64,000 bases of DNA from Brevibacillus panacihumi W25 (GTDB lineage Bacteria > Bacillota > Bacilli > Brevibacillales > Brevibacillaceae). Below are positions 17,501 through 25,455 of this stretch, one piece after another. The notes below the pieces were generated by a model. It did no database searches, was not told the origin of the DNA, and worked only from the letters and a program-made list of their open reading frames with translations. Position 1 is the first letter of the stretch, and the number at the start of each line of letters is the position of its first letter. The DNA is taken from assembly GCF_000503775.1 (NCBI RefSeq), contig NZ_KI629785.1:1696182-1760181 (forward strand). The letters are read 5' to 3'. Made by a program: the position numbers and the translations under genes.

Positions 17501-18049
17501 CAAGTCTGCTTCGTACGCAACGCCCATAATTCCTTTTCCATTTTTTCTTGCACCGATGACGCCAGCACTCATAGTACCATGACCATCAACACTTGGAGAA
17601 ACGTCTGTGTAGTCCGATGTACCTGCTTCAACATTATATCCACCCAATATATTTGGTAAGTCAACATGTGGACTTACGCCTGTGTCAATAATGGCAACAC
17701 GAACACCTTTTCCTGTGTACCCTGCATCCCAAAAGTTACCTACGGAAGCCGTAAGGCATCCCCAGTTAACTCCCTCACTTACAGCTGGTGCCTCTGCGAT
17801 AACGTCTTGGTCAATGTCCTCAACTGCTTCATGCTCCAACAATTTTTCTACGTTTGCATCGTCTATTTGGACTGGTACGAAAAGATCCAGGCCTTTTCCA
17901 AATCTTCGAGAGACTTTTCCACCGAACTGTTTGATTACCTTCTCTTGTTCCTCTTTGGTTATGCCAGGTTTGAAGTTGATAATATACTGATGAGGGATGC
18001 GATGTTTCGCCCCTCTACCATTGATACGCTTTTTACGCAATGACTTCAT
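14585..18049 (-). CDS. Leaderless subtilisin-like serine protease with PPC and fibronectin type III domains
   Basis: This is a 1154-residue S8 peptidase. Residues 1-90 begin with a basic stretch and an inhibitor_I9-like prodomain (YIINFKPGITKEEQ) and contain no hydrophobic signal peptide. The catalytic domain spans about 95-390: Asp in AIIDTGVSPH, His in DGHGTMSAGV, oxyanion Asn in AAAGNFAA, Ser in SGTSCATPFATG. Two beta-sandwich regions (about 405-690), a PPC-like domain (about 700-800) and four Fn3 domains follow. The last two Fn3 domains are near-identical 86-residue units, and a fifth breaks off after SGNPPNT. Codon use is more T-rich than the neighbours, suggesting transfer. Its stop overlaps an XkdX-like gene, so it may be a virion-attached or holin-released enzyme rather than a Sec substrate. 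Confidence 0.85.
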   Translation of the reverse strand: MKSLRKKRINGRGAKHRIPHQYIINFKPGITKEEQEKVIKQFGGKVSRRFGKGLDLFVPVQIDDANVEKLLEHEAVEDIDQDVIAEAPAVSEGVNWGCLTASVGNFWDAGYTGKGVRVAIIDTGVSPHVDLPNILGGYNVEAGTSDYTDVSPSVDGHGTMSAGVIGARKNGKGIMGVAYEADLYSICCYYPGTGGDQQSYTTVSLTTAALQYALDMNPRPNVVLCNVQLPSGSTALKNAVNNLINAGIPILAAAGNFAATEADVRYPGYYDNVLSIGASQTYTTSPYIRRASYSQYGPHLDITSYTAQTATSKGGGYSHYSGTSCATPFATGVMALLKQAYPSLTVTQLYNKLLSSTIPINYGMDNEYGLGLINLPISILPTPPTYPLISSTTVETFQTPNFKFDLKGDWEIGMDGSRNILSSGAVLYPGNAVQTLKFRTPSNMVGTLEFDVRVVSASSLYGLGVYVNGELTTLYRSTSSNYGKVSIPIQGGKSYRFDLECDSGSTTTSAEVRISNLSLNLQEVQLITETFESSNQTIPFTGDWVRTTTSPQAGSYCYRSGVITHNQTSKTSFKVTAPSGGTLEFWYRTDSEKNYDKLTVKADSTTIVNGESGTGGTWTKVTHTLPIGTTEIEFSYVKDGSNSNGTDAVYIDQVTVSGMNISVSAGSGGGSGTPGESINNPIILTGTSASGSFQAGGAVFYKFTAPSTGSFTFTTDSTTDLKMDLLNIDGTKVLDTDDDSGGNRQPKITYNLISGTVYYVKVYAYSNSVAASFTLLVTPPAAGNLPGMVYVSTQSKTSSSATLNLTSTGATSFNVYRSTTSSGSYSLVASGVQTPYTNSGLSSSTAYYYKAEGVNSYGVGPLSAYNLVITESAGSPPGAASISVASTTTSSATLNLSATGATSFNLYRSTSATGTYSLIASSVSTPYTNTGLSSGTTYYYKTEGKNIYGTGNMSTYVAATTDLEGSPPDTPTLTVGSATSNSLTLTYSGTGATSYDIYRDNALIASERTSTTYTDTGLNSSTLYKYHVVAKNAYGTTQSPSKYGGTTKPSGNPPDTPTLTVDSATSNSLTLTYSATGATSYDIYRDNTLIVSERTSTTYTDTGLNSSTLYKYHVVAKNAYGTVQSPSKYGGTKKPSGNPPNTLMKILYRGGTDA
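14631..15146. repeat. Tandem repeat of two 258-base units (Fn3 domains)
   Basis: GGTGGATTTCCACTTGG recurs at 14631 and 14889, exactly 258 bases apart. The intervening sequence is nearly identical in the two units, including the CGTACTTCGACGGGCTTTG and AATTCAGCCCCGTGTC segments. The units encode the third and fourth Fn3 domains of the subtilase. Confidence 0.85.
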
Positions 18050-18113
18050 CTCCTTTAAAATGATGTGTTTTTCATTTGACGATACCCTTTGTCAGTACGT
18101 CCGCTCCTGAATT

Positions 18114-18162
18114 AGAGCACCTGCTACCTCGAAACTATCTGCTCCCAGAGAGAAGGTGCTCT
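18114..18162. other. Inverted repeat upstream of the subtilase gene
   Basis: AGAGCACCT and AGGTGCTCT form a nine-base stem around a 31-base loop. Neither side has a strong T-run, so terminator function is uncertain. It lies between the subtilase start and the small ORF at 18204-18314. Confidence 0.45.
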
Positions 18163-18203
18163 TTCCTGCTTGCTTTTCTCAAGCTGTACAGCCGCTTTCT
18201 TGC

Positions 18204-18314
18204 TTAGTTCCACACGCCGCTGCCGGACATCCACTGATCCAGGTTGACCAGTGTCTCCAGCTGCGGATACGCTTCTCTCACCAACTCGACCAGCACGGCT
18301 CGTTCACGTTCCAT
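18204..18314 (-). CDS. Possible small ORF (36 residues)
   Basis: This short reading frame starts MERERAVLVELVREAYPQL and ends WMSGSGVWN. The composition is that of an amphipathic helical peptide. It overlaps the end of the small ORF at 18304-18405 by 11 bases in another frame, and AAAGGGGGTGGCGGG lies upstream. It could be a real coupled micro-gene, or the C-terminal part of a formerly longer gene broken by a frameshift: the third frame just upstream also reads plausibly (ERLAEAAKGVAG). No family was recognised. Confidence 0.35.
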   Translation of the reverse strand: MERERAVLVELVREAYPQLETLVNLDQWMSGSGVWN

Positions 18315-18405
18315 CCCGCCACCCCCTTTGCCGCCTCAGCCAATCGCTCCCCTGATTCGGGGACCCTCTCCCTTGCCGGACAAGGATCGTTCCTTCGTGA
18401 TGCAT
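18304..18405 (-). CDS. Possible small ORF (33 residues)
   Basis: This short frame starts MHHEGTILVRQGRG and becomes low-complexity, Arg/Trp-rich towards its end. The strongest support is a near-perfect GGAGGAGGTCAAG ribosome site immediately before the ATG. The Arg/Trp-rich end may reflect out-of-frame translation after a frameshift into the next small ORF (18204-18314). No family was recognised. Confidence 0.35.
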   Translation of the reverse strand: MHHEGTILVRQGRGSPNQGSDWLRRQRGWRDGT

Positions 18406-18453
18406 CTTGACCTCCTCCCCTCAACACGATGATTCTCTCTATGACGAGCAGCG

Positions 18454-18542
18454 CCCGTCGAGCAAGGAGCGAGTGGACCCAAGCCTTGAACTCGCTTTTG
18501 TGTATGTCTGGCGCTGTTCGCCTGTTTTCACTGCTCGACGGG
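18454..18542. other. Long-range inverted repeat in gene-poor stretch
   Basis: CCCGTCGAGCA (18454-18464) and TGCTCGACGGG (18532-18542) are perfect 11-base complements separated by 67 bases. No T-run follows. It lies between the small ORFs, in a stretch without recognisable protein-coding potential. Confidence 0.5.
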
Positions 18543-18547
18543 TGCCG

Positions 18548-18679
18548 CTATTTCACCTGCCTCTTCCTGACACAAGGCATTCTCACGCACAGCACGCGCT
18601 GTTCGAGAACTTGCGCCCAGACGCATCCATAGCACTCGTGTGTTTTGGGAAGCTTGGCGAAAAAGGTTTTTCTGGTCAC
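18548..18679 (-). CDS. Possible small cysteine-rich protein (43 residues)
   Basis: The frame starts with GTG and encodes a basic peptide with an ECYGCVWAQ motif and two further cysteines in LCVRMPCVRK. The CxxC...C....C spacing looks like a zinc-binding knuckle, and similar short Cys proteins are common beside prophage genes in Bacillales. A GGAGGTGA ribosome-like site lies about 22 bases upstream. A tiny overlapping frame ends at the same GTGA, so coupling is possible. Its position next to the phage-like subtilase/XkdX unit fits a phage remnant. The coding status is unproven. Confidence 0.45.
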   Translation of the reverse strand: MTRKTFFAKLPKTHECYGCVWAQVLEQRVLCVRMPCVRKRQVK

Positions 18680-18750
18680 GCTTCTGTGTTTGTCACTTTC
18701 TTCACCTCCGTTTTGCAATCGAAGCGTCCCTCACCATTTCAGGGAATTGA

Positions 18751-18780
18751 AAAAGCCACCCGGATGCTCGGATGGCTTTT
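18751..18780. terminator. Bidirectional terminator
   Basis: AAAAGCCA pairs with TGGCTTTT around a 14-base loop. It lies downstream of the C39-like gene only in the sense of the plus strand; on the minus strand it would stop readthrough from 18889 into the small ORFs. Confidence 0.65.
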
Positions 18781-18888
18781 CGCAATAACGCTGTGCAGTT
18801 CTTATTTCTTTCGCTTGGCTCAAGTATAACCCGCCCAGCAGAAAAAACGGGAAAATGAACGGTTATGTAAAGTTCTGTAAAGGGTTGT

Positions 18889-19518
18889 CTACCTGCCTTT
18901 GATCAATATCCCGCGCCCTGCATAAAAGCGGGAAAAGTTCCCCAGGCTCATGCGAACATTCTCCTGCGTCTGCGGGGTATCCCCGGACGGATTGTGAAAC
19001 AGAAGCTCCCGGGTCTGCTCGTCCTTCCCGAACACATAGACCAGATGCCCGCCTTGCTTGGGCGGTACCGCGTCAGGCTTGCGGATGCTCGGATGGACAG
19101 ATGCGATATACACGTATCCTCGGTCGAGCAGATCGTAAATCTCCTCGATCGGGGTGTGCTCCTTCAGCTCCGCCTGAAGGGAAAACTGCTCCGAAACGAA
19201 CGAAATAAATGGGCGGTAGATCAGGCCTTTGATCGTTCCATCTTCATGGACTACATATCCCCCGTACTCCCGACATTGCTTCATCAGGTCCATCGTGGGA
19301 ATGATGCGATCCTGCAAATGGGCCAAGGCCATTTTCAGACAAGCCATCCCGCAAATATGATCGCACCACCGCGCGTATTCCGCCTGATCGGTTGCACCCG
19401 ACAGCTCCCACAGAGGGTCGTCGGCCGGATTCCTTTTTCCCGTGATAAAGTCGCCAATCAACGCTCGCGATTCAAACTGACCAAAATAGGGTACTTCCTG
19501 CATGCTCTCTACCTCCAT
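18889..19518 (-). CDS. C39-like family cysteine peptidase
   Basis: This protein of about 209 residues matches the peptidase C39-like group of papain-fold proteins. The candidate catalytic Cys lies in CDHICGMACLKMAL and the His in KQGGHLVYVFG, followed by an Asn in LFHNPSG, giving the Cys-His-Asn/Asp order of the fold. There is no signal peptide or transporter domain, so it is not a bacteriocin ABC exporter. Of several in-frame starts, ATG 19518 is favoured by the upstream GAAGGAGGAA. It is monocistronic and followed by the terminator at 18751. The substrate is unknown. Confidence 0.7.
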   Translation of the reverse strand: MEVESMQEVPYFGQFESRALIGDFITGKRNPADDPLWELSGATDQAEYARWCDHICGMACLKMALAHLQDRIIPTMDLMKQCREYGGYVVHEDGTIKGLIYRPFISFVSEQFSLQAELKEHTPIEEIYDLLDRGYVYIASVHPSIRKPDAVPPKQGGHLVYVFGKDEQTRELLFHNPSGDTPQTQENVRMSLGNFSRFYAGRGILIKGR

Positions 19519-19580
19519 CCGGCTCATTCCTCCTTCTAAAGGTAACACATTTCGAAGCACCCTATCTTCCCATTCCTGTT

Positions 19581-20480
19581 TTACGTCTCCGTGATCGTTC
19601 CGCCATTTACATGCAATACCTGCCCGGACACGTATCCGGAATCGTCAGACGCCAAATACACATAAGTAGGAGCAAGTTCAAACGGCTGTCCTGCTCTGCG
19701 CATCGGCGTGTCCGTTCCAAAGGTCGTCACATACTCCGCTGAAAAGCTGGATACGATCAGCGGGGTCCAAATCGGCCCCGGCGCTACCGCATTCACTCGG
19801 ATTCCACGGTCCTGGAGTTGAAGGGACAAGGAACGCGTGAAGGACACAATGGCTCCTTTCGTCGAGGAATAATCCAGGAGCAGCGGCTCTCCCTGATAGG
19901 CGGTGACGGAGGCAGTGCTGATGATCGAGCTGCCGGGTTGCAGATAAGGCAGGGCTGCCTTCGTCAAGAAAAAGTGGGGATACATATTGGTTCGGAAGGT
20001 ATCCTCCAGCTGCTCCCTGCTGATGTCAAGGATACTGTGCTGAGGGAATTGGACAGCCTGATTGAGGACCAGTACATCCAGTTTGCCAAAAAAGGAAATC
20101 GTCTGGGTCACCACCTCCTGACACCATGCCTCCTCCCGCAAATCCCCCGGGAGCAAGAGACAGCGACGTCCATATCCCTCGATGATGCTTTTGGTTTCCT
20201 CCGCATCCACATGCTCGTCAAAATAGGGTATTGCGACATCGGCTCCTTCCTTGGCAAAGGCTACCGCCGCTGCCCTTCCAATCCCGCTGTCGCCTCCTGT
20301 GATGATCGCAATCTTTCCTTGCAATTTCCCGCTCCCCAAGTAGGCAGGATTGTCGTAGATCGGACGAGGAACCATCAGGTATTCCATTCCTGGCTGACGA
20401 TCCTGATGCTGCGGCGGGAATGTGATCGGCGTCTCCTCACACGTCGTTTTCGAACTGTAATACGGGTACATCGGGTACAT
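19581..20480 (-). CDS. Short-chain dehydrogenase/reductase, general-stress type
   Basis: This is a 299-residue SDR of the YhxC/YdaD type with the long N-terminal extension typical of that group (PPQHQDRQPGMEYLM, then PRPIY). The NAD(P) motif is ITGGDSGIGRAA. The catalytic Ser-Tyr-Lys set lies in ISTASVTAY and LDYSSTKGAIVSF. The C-terminal SGQVLHVNGG is conserved. Related genes in Bacillus belong to the general-stress group; the substrate is unknown. The ATG at 20480 has an AGAGGGGGATT ribosome site. The Tyr/Pro-rich opening MYPMYPYY is unusual but common in stress SDRs. Confidence 0.85.
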   Translation of the reverse strand: MYPMYPYYSSKTTCEETPITFPPQHQDRQPGMEYLMVPRPIYDNPAYLGSGKLQGKIAIITGGDSGIGRAAAVAFAKEGADVAIPYFDEHVDAEETKSIIEGYGRRCLLLPGDLREEAWCQEVVTQTISFFGKLDVLVLNQAVQFPQHSILDISREQLEDTFRTNMYPHFFLTKAALPYLQPGSSIISTASVTAYQGEPLLLDYSSTKGAIVSFTRSLSLQLQDRGIRVNAVAPGPIWTPLIVSSFSAEYVTTFGTDTPMRRAGQPFELAPTYVYLASDDSGYVSGQVLHVNGGTITET

Positions 20481-20549
20481 AGCGAATCCCCCTCTCGAAA
20501 TCGATACCATTAGGATATGCGCCTATGCGAAAGGGGTTCTTCTAGCGAT

Positions 20550-21170
20550 CTACCTCTCTGCGCGAAAGTTCGTGCCGAGAGCTTGCCCGAGCCCAAAATA
20601 GTGGCGGAAGTTGTAGAGAAGCGGGCTCCACTTCGCCGGATCGATATGATGCTCGCCCAAAACAATGCCCTCATGTGCATGGACTTGGAGTACTTCCGTC
20701 TCGATGACAGCAAATTCCGGAGCATGTTCCGGCATGCGAATATGCTTGACGACAGCTTCCAATTGCAACGGGCACTCGAGGATGCGCGAAGGCTTGACGT
20801 TAACGGACGCTGCGGGTGTAAATCCACTGATCTCGAATTTGTCTTTTTGATAGGAATACCCCATGCTTTGCTTGAACGGTGGCACCGGGTCCTTTCCGGT
20901 ATAAGGAGCCAGCCGCTCTACCTGTTCCCAGAGACTCGGGTCCGGGAGATTCAGCACGCATTCCCCATGCCGCATGAGATTTTCCAAGGCTTTCCCGCCC
21001 GCACCCAGACCGAGGACAACGGTATACCCCAAGGCCCATGACGATGATATAGGCGTGATATTTGTGGTCCCATCCTCATTGCTGGTATTCAGCAGGATGA
21101 CAGGGGTTCCATAATACAAAATCTTTGGTTTTACGGTTTTCATAGCTGGCAGCTTTAAGTCTTGCTTCAC
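20550..21170 (-). CDS. Flavin reductase-like FMN-binding protein
   Basis: This is a 206-residue protein of the flavin reductase domain family (split-barrel FMN binding). Typical features are the N-terminal strand PVILLNTSNEDGTTNITPIS, the LGLGAGGKALENL loop and the CVLNLPDPSLW segment. The likely role is NAD(P)H-dependent FMN reduction or an FMN-dependent oxidoreductase step; the partner is unknown. The start is a GTG at 21170 with AGGAGGAG nine bases upstream; the longer ATG start at 21227 lies ahead of that site. It is monocistronic. Confidence 0.75.
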   Translation of the reverse strand: MKQDLKLPAMKTVKPKILYYGTPVILLNTSNEDGTTNITPISSSWALGYTVVLGLGAGGKALENLMRHGECVLNLPDPSLWEQVERLAPYTGKDPVPPFKQSMGYSYQKDKFEISGFTPAASVNVKPSRILECPLQLEAVVKHIRMPEHAPEFAVIETEVLQVHAHEGIVLGEHHIDPAKWSPLLYNFRHYFGLGQALGTNFRAER

Positions 21171-21242
21171 GTCTGCAATCTCCTCCTGTGCTGTTCTTGA
21201 AGAGATTGTAGAATGAAAACATTTCACCCTCCATCGAAGTAT

Positions 21243-21281
21243 GAAAAAGCAAACAGGGCTGTCGCTAGATCCGACAGCCCT
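21243..21281 (-). terminator. Terminator after the acetyltransferase gene
   Basis: On the minus strand AGGGCTGTCG and CGACAGCCCT form a perfect 10-base stem followed by a T-rich run. Confidence 0.85.
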
Positions 21282-21303
21282 GCTTTGTTTTACTTCTCTT
21301 TTC

Positions 21304-21753
21304 CTACAAAGATAATTTCATTCCCTCATGACTCCTCACAAATCCGAGCCGATCATAGAATCGATGGGCGTCCGGACGCGATTTGTCAGTCGTCAGCTGA
21401 ACAAGTCCGCAGCCCTGCTCTTTCGCCAGCTCAATCGCGTGGCGGAACAGCGCTTCTCCAATGCCCTGGCTGCGATACTCCCGATCTACGCGCACCCCTT
21501 CGATTTGCGCCCGTTTCATCCCCAGGCGCGCCAGTCCAGGAATGATGGTCAACTGGAGGCAGCCAATCACTTTGTCGTGATCGACTGCGACAAGCACGGA
21601 ATTGCCGACCTGCCTTTGAATATCAGAGAAAGCATCGAGATAGGCTTGCGGCAGCGGGTCTTCATATCGTTCCCGGGTTGCTCCCAATTCATCGTCGGCC
21701 AACAGACGCACAATCTCTGCCAAATCACTTTGCACAGCTGCTCGTATTTCCAT
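21304..21753 (-). CDS. GNAT-family N-acetyltransferase
   Basis: This is a 149-residue acetyltransferase of the GNAT superfamily. The acetyl-CoA binding loop is RSQGIGEALFRHAI, preceded by the strand IEGVRVDREY and followed by GLVQLTTDKSRPDAHRFYDRLGF, the usual C-terminal motif B. The ATG at 21753 is chosen because AAAGGGGACGGAATC precedes it and the protein then begins at the first strand; the longer in-frame start would add 23 atypical residues. The substrate is unknown. It is followed by a perfect terminator. Confidence 0.82.
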   Translation of the reverse strand: MEIRAAVQSDLAEIVRLLADDELGATRERYEDPLPQAYLDAFSDIQRQVGNSVLVAVDHDKVIGCLQLTIIPGLARLGMKRAQIEGVRVDREYRSQGIGEALFRHAIELAKEQGCGLVQLTTDKSRPDAHRFYDRLGFVRSHEGMKLSL

Positions 21754-21828
21754 GATTCCGTCCCCTTTCCCCAACTGCTTCACAATCGCTTTCAAACTAT
21801 CCATTCTCTTTATCCACCCCAAATCCTT

Positions 21829-22482
21829 TCAGGGCAGCTTTTTCTCCTGTTCGTGCTGCATCGCTATCGCCATTTTCATGACGGCACTCCGCTTAATCTC
21901 GTAATATCGTTGACGTGAGACCCCCAGGACCTTGGCAATCACATTGTTCTTATCTCCATCGAGCAGCGCTTCGACAATCAGCCGCTCTTGCTCATCCGTA
22001 ATCGTCTCCACTGCCCGGTCGATGCGCGCGATCTTCTTTTGCAGATTTTGCAGCCGGTTCCACTTGCGCTCCCTGCGAACGACCTCGGCATGCGTCTTGT
22101 CCGCGTTTCTGCCTTGTGCTTTGGGCATTGCCGAATCCACACCGTACTGGGCAATCATCCCCTCGCCCGCTTCTCGCAAATAGCTTTGAATCCGGACCAC
22201 TTCAATCTGCATGTACGGGTAGTCGCGAATATCGTCCTCTGTCCGCGAAATGAGATCGAGTGCGGGTTGCAGTCCGGCAGAAACGTTATATTCGGCTGCG
22301 TTCTCCATGATTTTTCCCTCGTGGTCTGATTTGAACTTGTCCCATTCCGGGCAACTGTCAATCATCCCGACATGCTTGTCGTGAACCTGGCAGCGCGCTT
22401 TCTTGCCCCATCCGGTCGCCGGACAATGCTCGCAAACCATTTCCCTCAAGTAGTCACTGCTCATCAATGTGTTCGGTACCAT
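21829..22482 (-). CDS. Phage-type (RinA/ArpU-like) transcriptional regulator with Cys/His-rich N-terminus
   Basis: This is a 217-residue DNA-binding protein. The C-terminus has a sigma-region-4-like helix-turn-helix with the sequence LIVEALLDGDKNNVIAKVLG, then SRQRYYEIKRSAVMKMAIAM. This pattern resembles RinA/ArpU-type phage late-gene regulators. The N-terminal part has a possible metal site (CEHCP, CQVH, then CPEW). The central part is a coiled coil. The ATG at 22482 follows GGGAGGGAAGCAGA. It is a solitary gene here; with the holin/amidase and subtilase/XkdX pairs it may be a leftover of a phage. The assignment is by pattern only. Confidence 0.55.
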   Translation of the reverse strand: MVPNTLMSSDYLREMVCEHCPATGWGKKARCQVHDKHVGMIDSCPEWDKFKSDHEGKIMENAAEYNVSAGLQPALDLISRTEDDIRDYPYMQIEVVRIQSYLREAGEGMIAQYGVDSAMPKAQGRNADKTHAEVVRRERKWNRLQNLQKKIARIDRAVETITDEQERLIVEALLDGDKNNVIAKVLGVSRQRYYEIKRSAVMKMAIAMQHEQEKKLP

Positions 22483-22652
22483 TCTGCTTCCCTCCCTATT
22501 CAAAATAGGAACACATGTTCTCTTTTTCTTGTACAATATCTCACACTCAAATGTATAGTTCAAGATGTTTTTACTAAAATTCCCCAAGTCGACAGAGAGA
22601 CTCAAGCCAAAAAAACGGCTCTGACAGCGGTTTGGCAGCGCTATTTTACCCG

Positions 22653-22692
22653 AAAAAAAAGCACCATTTTCCCGAATCGAGAAAATGATGCT
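22653..22692 (-). terminator. Terminator of the rhamnose operon
   Basis: On the minus strand AGCATCATTTTC and GAAAATGGTGCT form a 12-base stem with one mismatch followed by an eight-base T-run, just after the rhaA stop. Confidence 0.85.
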
Positions 22693-22708
22693 AAATATTT
22701 CACTATAC

Positions 22709-23971
22709 CTAAACCTCTCGAACAGACAGGACCTCCTGTTCGTATGCCTTTACCTCGTCCAGCCAGGCTTCGCGTACCGGTACACCCTGTCTGGCACAGT
22801 AGTAGTCCCAAACCGCTCCGTAGGGATAGGATTTGAATTCTTCCAGCAATGCGAGGCGGGTCGTATAATCCTTCGCCAGCTCAGCCTGCCTCAGCAGCTC
22901 GGTCGGCTCCAGCATCGCCCGCAGCAGCGCCTTCAGGGTATTGCGCATCCCGATCACCCAAGCTGCGATCCGATTGATGCTGGCATCGAAAAAGTCGAGC
23001 CCGATATGCGTCTTCGCCAGCAAATCGTGGCGGACCAGTTCGCAGGCGATGTCCAGCAGCTCGTCGTCCATAATCACTACATGGTCGCTGTCCCAGCGAA
23101 CAGGACGGCTGATGTGCAGCAGGATCCCTTCCGCGAACAAGGCCAGCGAGCTGAGCTTGCCGGATATTGTCTCCGTCGGATGGAAGTGGCCTGCATCGAG
23201 GCAGATCAGCTTGTTGTTTTGCAGCCCGTATCCCATGTAAAACTCATGCGAGCCGACTACATAGCTCTCCGAACCGATCCCGAACACTTTGCTCTCCACC
23301 GCATCCAGATGCGAAGCCGGGTCCAGCCGCTCGGCAAAAATCTCGTCGAGCGACTCCTTCAAGCGTCTCCTCGGCCCCAACCGGTCGACCGGGATATCCT
23401 TGAAGCCGTCCGGCACCCAGACGTTCGTCACGCAGGTTTGCCCGAGCTCCTGTCCAAAATAAGCGCCAATTTTTCGCGATGCTTTGCAGTGATCGATCCA
23501 GAACTGGCGAATCTGCGGATCGGGATGACTCAGGGTAAAGCCGTCCGCTGACTTCTCATGGGAAAAGCAGGTCGGGTTAAAATCCAATCCCAGGCCATGC
23601 TCCTTCGCCCATTTGACCCAATTGGCAAAATGCTTCGGCTCCAGCTGATCCAATTCCACCCGCTCGTCCGTGTCGGCGTAGATGGCATGCAGATTTACCT
23701 TGTGCTTGCCGGGGATCAGGGAGAAGGCTTTCTCCAAATCCTGACGCAATTCATCCGCAGTACGTGCTGCTCCCGGATAATTCCCCGTTACGGCAATGCC
23801 CCCCGTCAGTTCCTGGTCGCGGTTGAGAAAACCGCGCACATCATCCCCCTGCCAGCAATGCATGGACACCTTCACCTGCGCCAGTCTGTCCAGGACCTTG
23901 TCTGTATCAATGCCGTGTATCGCGTACAGTTCCTTCGCCGCCTGATAGCTGGCGGTCAGCTTTGCTTCCAT
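22709..23971 (-). CDS. rhaA: L-rhamnose isomerase
   Basis: RhaA converts L-rhamnose to L-rhamnulose using Mn2+/Zn2+ in a TIM barrel. The 420-residue length and sequence landmarks match the family: [61 protein letters not shown] with metal ligands, and [14 protein letters not shown]. The ATG at 23971 follows AGGAGGGGGTATGGGAC. It is the last gene of the operon and overlaps the end of rhaB by 65 bases in another frame. It ends at a strong terminator. Confidence 0.95.
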   Translation of the reverse strand: MEAKLTASYQAAKELYAIHGIDTDKVLDRLAQVKVSMHCWQGDDVRGFLNRDQELTGGIAVTGNYPGAARTADELRQDLEKAFSLIPGKHKVNLHAIYADTDERVELDQLEPKHFANWVKWAKEHGLGLDFNPTCFSHEKSADGFTLSHPDPQIRQFWIDHCKASRKIGAYFGQELGQTCVTNVWVPDGFKDIPVDRLGPRRRLKESLDEIFAERLDPASHLDAVESKVFGIGSESYVVGSHEFYMGYGLQNNKLICLDAGHFHPTETISGKLSSLALFAEGILLHISRPVRWDSDHVVIMDDELLDIACELVRHDLLAKTHIGLDFFDASINRIAAWVIGMRNTLKALLRAMLEPTELLRQAELAKDYTTRLALLEEFKSYPYGAVWDYYCARQGVPVREAWLDEVKAYEQEVLSVREV

Positions 23972-25445
23972 GTCCCATACCCCCTCCTGTTCCACCTCTG
24001 GCGATCCGGGCGAACGCCTCCAGCCTGGATTCCTGCCCTGTCCGTTCTTGCGGCCAATAGGTCTTCCCTAAAAAGGACTGGCGGATCAGCCTTCTGCCCT
24101 CCTGGACGTCCTTCAGCTTTTGGCTGGCGATCATCTGCACCAACAGATTGCCCATCGCCGTCGACTCAGTCGGTCCCGCGATCACCTTTTTCCCCGAGAC
24201 ATCGGCTGTCAACTGACAGAGCAGCTCGTTGTTCGACCCGCCTCCCACGATGTGGATGACCGTGATCATATTCCCTGTAATCGCTTCCAATTCTTTGACT
24301 GCAAGCGCATAGAGGATAGCCAGATTATCATAGATGCACCGCGCCACCTCACCCGGCGTCCCGGGTACTTCCTGTCCGCTCTCCTCGCAATAAGCCTGGA
24401 TCTCCTTGACCATATCGGGTGGGTGCAGAAAGCGGTCATCGGTAAAATCGACATAATACCGAAACGCCTGCTCCCGACCCGCCAGCTCCACGAACTCCGC
24501 AAACGAGATCTGCTCCTGATAGCTTCGCTGCACCTCTTGGATCAGCCACAGGCCCATGATGTTTTTGAGAAAACGGTAGGTGTGGTACGCGCCCCATTCA
24601 TTGGCAAAATTGCTGCTCTGCGCCCGCTCGTCATGGATCGGTCGAGGCATTTCCACACCGATCAACGACCAGGTCCCGCTGCTCAAATAGGCAAAAGGCT
24701 CCTCCTGATCCGCCGGAACACCGAGGACCGCTGATGCGGTGTCATGAGTTGCAACCACAATTACTTTACAATCAGGCAGGTCGTACTTCTCTCTTAACGA
24801 CTGGCTGATCTCCCCCAGAACCGTTCCGGGCTGAACGAGTTCGGCAAACTGGCTTCGTGACAACGAAAGCAGGCGAAGCAAGTCCTCGTCAAAGTCCTTC
24901 GTATGCAGATTCAGCAGCTGGGTCGTCGAGGCATTCGTCACCTCGTTCACCAGCTTACCTGTCAGCAGGAAGGTCAAATAGTCGGGCACCAGCAGGATTT
25001 TGTCTGCCTGCTTAAGCTCGGCGGGATCGTGAACCGCCAGTTGGAACAGCGTATTGAACTTCTGGAACTGGATCCCGGTCTTCTCATAGATCTCTCGAGC
25101 CGAAAGCTGCCTCTTTACAATCTCGACCGCATCGCGTGTCCGCTCGTCCCGGTAGGCGTACACCTCATGCACCCTTTTGCCCTCCCGATCCAGCAGCACG
25201 TAGTCTACAGCCCATGTGTCAATTCCCAGGGTACACGCAGATATGCCCATGCTTTTTGCCTTTTGCAGACCGATCAGCACTTGTTCGAACAAATAGTCGA
25301 TATTCCAATAGCAATGTCCGTTGCGCTCGGCAAATCCATTGGCAAAACGGTGGATTTCCGTCAGGGAGAGGCGTCCGTCAACGACCCTCCCCCACACCAG
25401 CCTGCCGCTGGACGCTCCGATGTCTACGGCTATATGATTTTCCAC
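23907..25445 (-). CDS. rhaB: L-rhamnulokinase
   Basis: RhaB phosphorylates L-rhamnulose at C1 with ATP. The 512-residue protein has the FGGY-kinase layout: phosphate-1 loop [11 protein letters not shown] at the N-terminus, [31 protein letters not shown], and [15 protein letters not shown] with the adenosine region in the C-terminal half. The start is a GTG at 25445 preceded by GTGAGGTGCAG; upstream in-frame ATGs lie inside rhaM. The C-terminus is extended by a charged Gly-rich tail of about 30 residues that runs into rhaA, giving a 65-base overlap, probably coupling the two genes. Confidence 0.94.
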   Translation of the reverse strand: MENHIAVDIGASSGRLVWGRVVDGRLSLTEIHRFANGFAERNGHCYWNIDYLFEQVLIGLQKAKSMGISACTLGIDTWAVDYVLLDREGKRVHEVYAYRDERTRDAVEIVKRQLSAREIYEKTGIQFQKFNTLFQLAVHDPAELKQADKILLVPDYLTFLLTGKLVNEVTNASTTQLLNLHTKDFDEDLLRLLSLSRSQFAELVQPGTVLGEISQSLREKYDLPDCKVIVVATHDTASAVLGVPADQEEPFAYLSSGTWSLIGVEMPRPIHDERAQSSNFANEWGAYHTYRFLKNIMGLWLIQEVQRSYQEQISFAEFVELAGREQAFRYYVDFTDDRFLHPPDMVKEIQAYCEESGQEVPGTPGEVARCIYDNLAILYALAVKELEAITGNMITVIHIVGGGSNNELLCQLTADVSGKKVIAGPTESTAMGNLLVQMIASQKLKDVQEGRRLIRQSFLGKTYWPQERTGQESRLEAFARIARGGTGGGMGHGSKADRQLSGGEGTVRDTRH

Positions 25446-25455
25446 GGCCTGCACC

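Noticed and set aside
12475..18049. A complete prophage covering the holin, amidase, XkdX and subtilase genes
   Set aside because: No integrase, capsid, terminase, portal or tail genes are present, and a cold-shock gene with its own terminator separates the two pairs; only remnants or domesticated parts are supported.
18114..18162. T-box or riboswitch upstream of the subtilase
   Set aside because: Only a simple stem is seen, without the conserved elements of a T-box or any riboswitch known to me, and no strong terminator follows.
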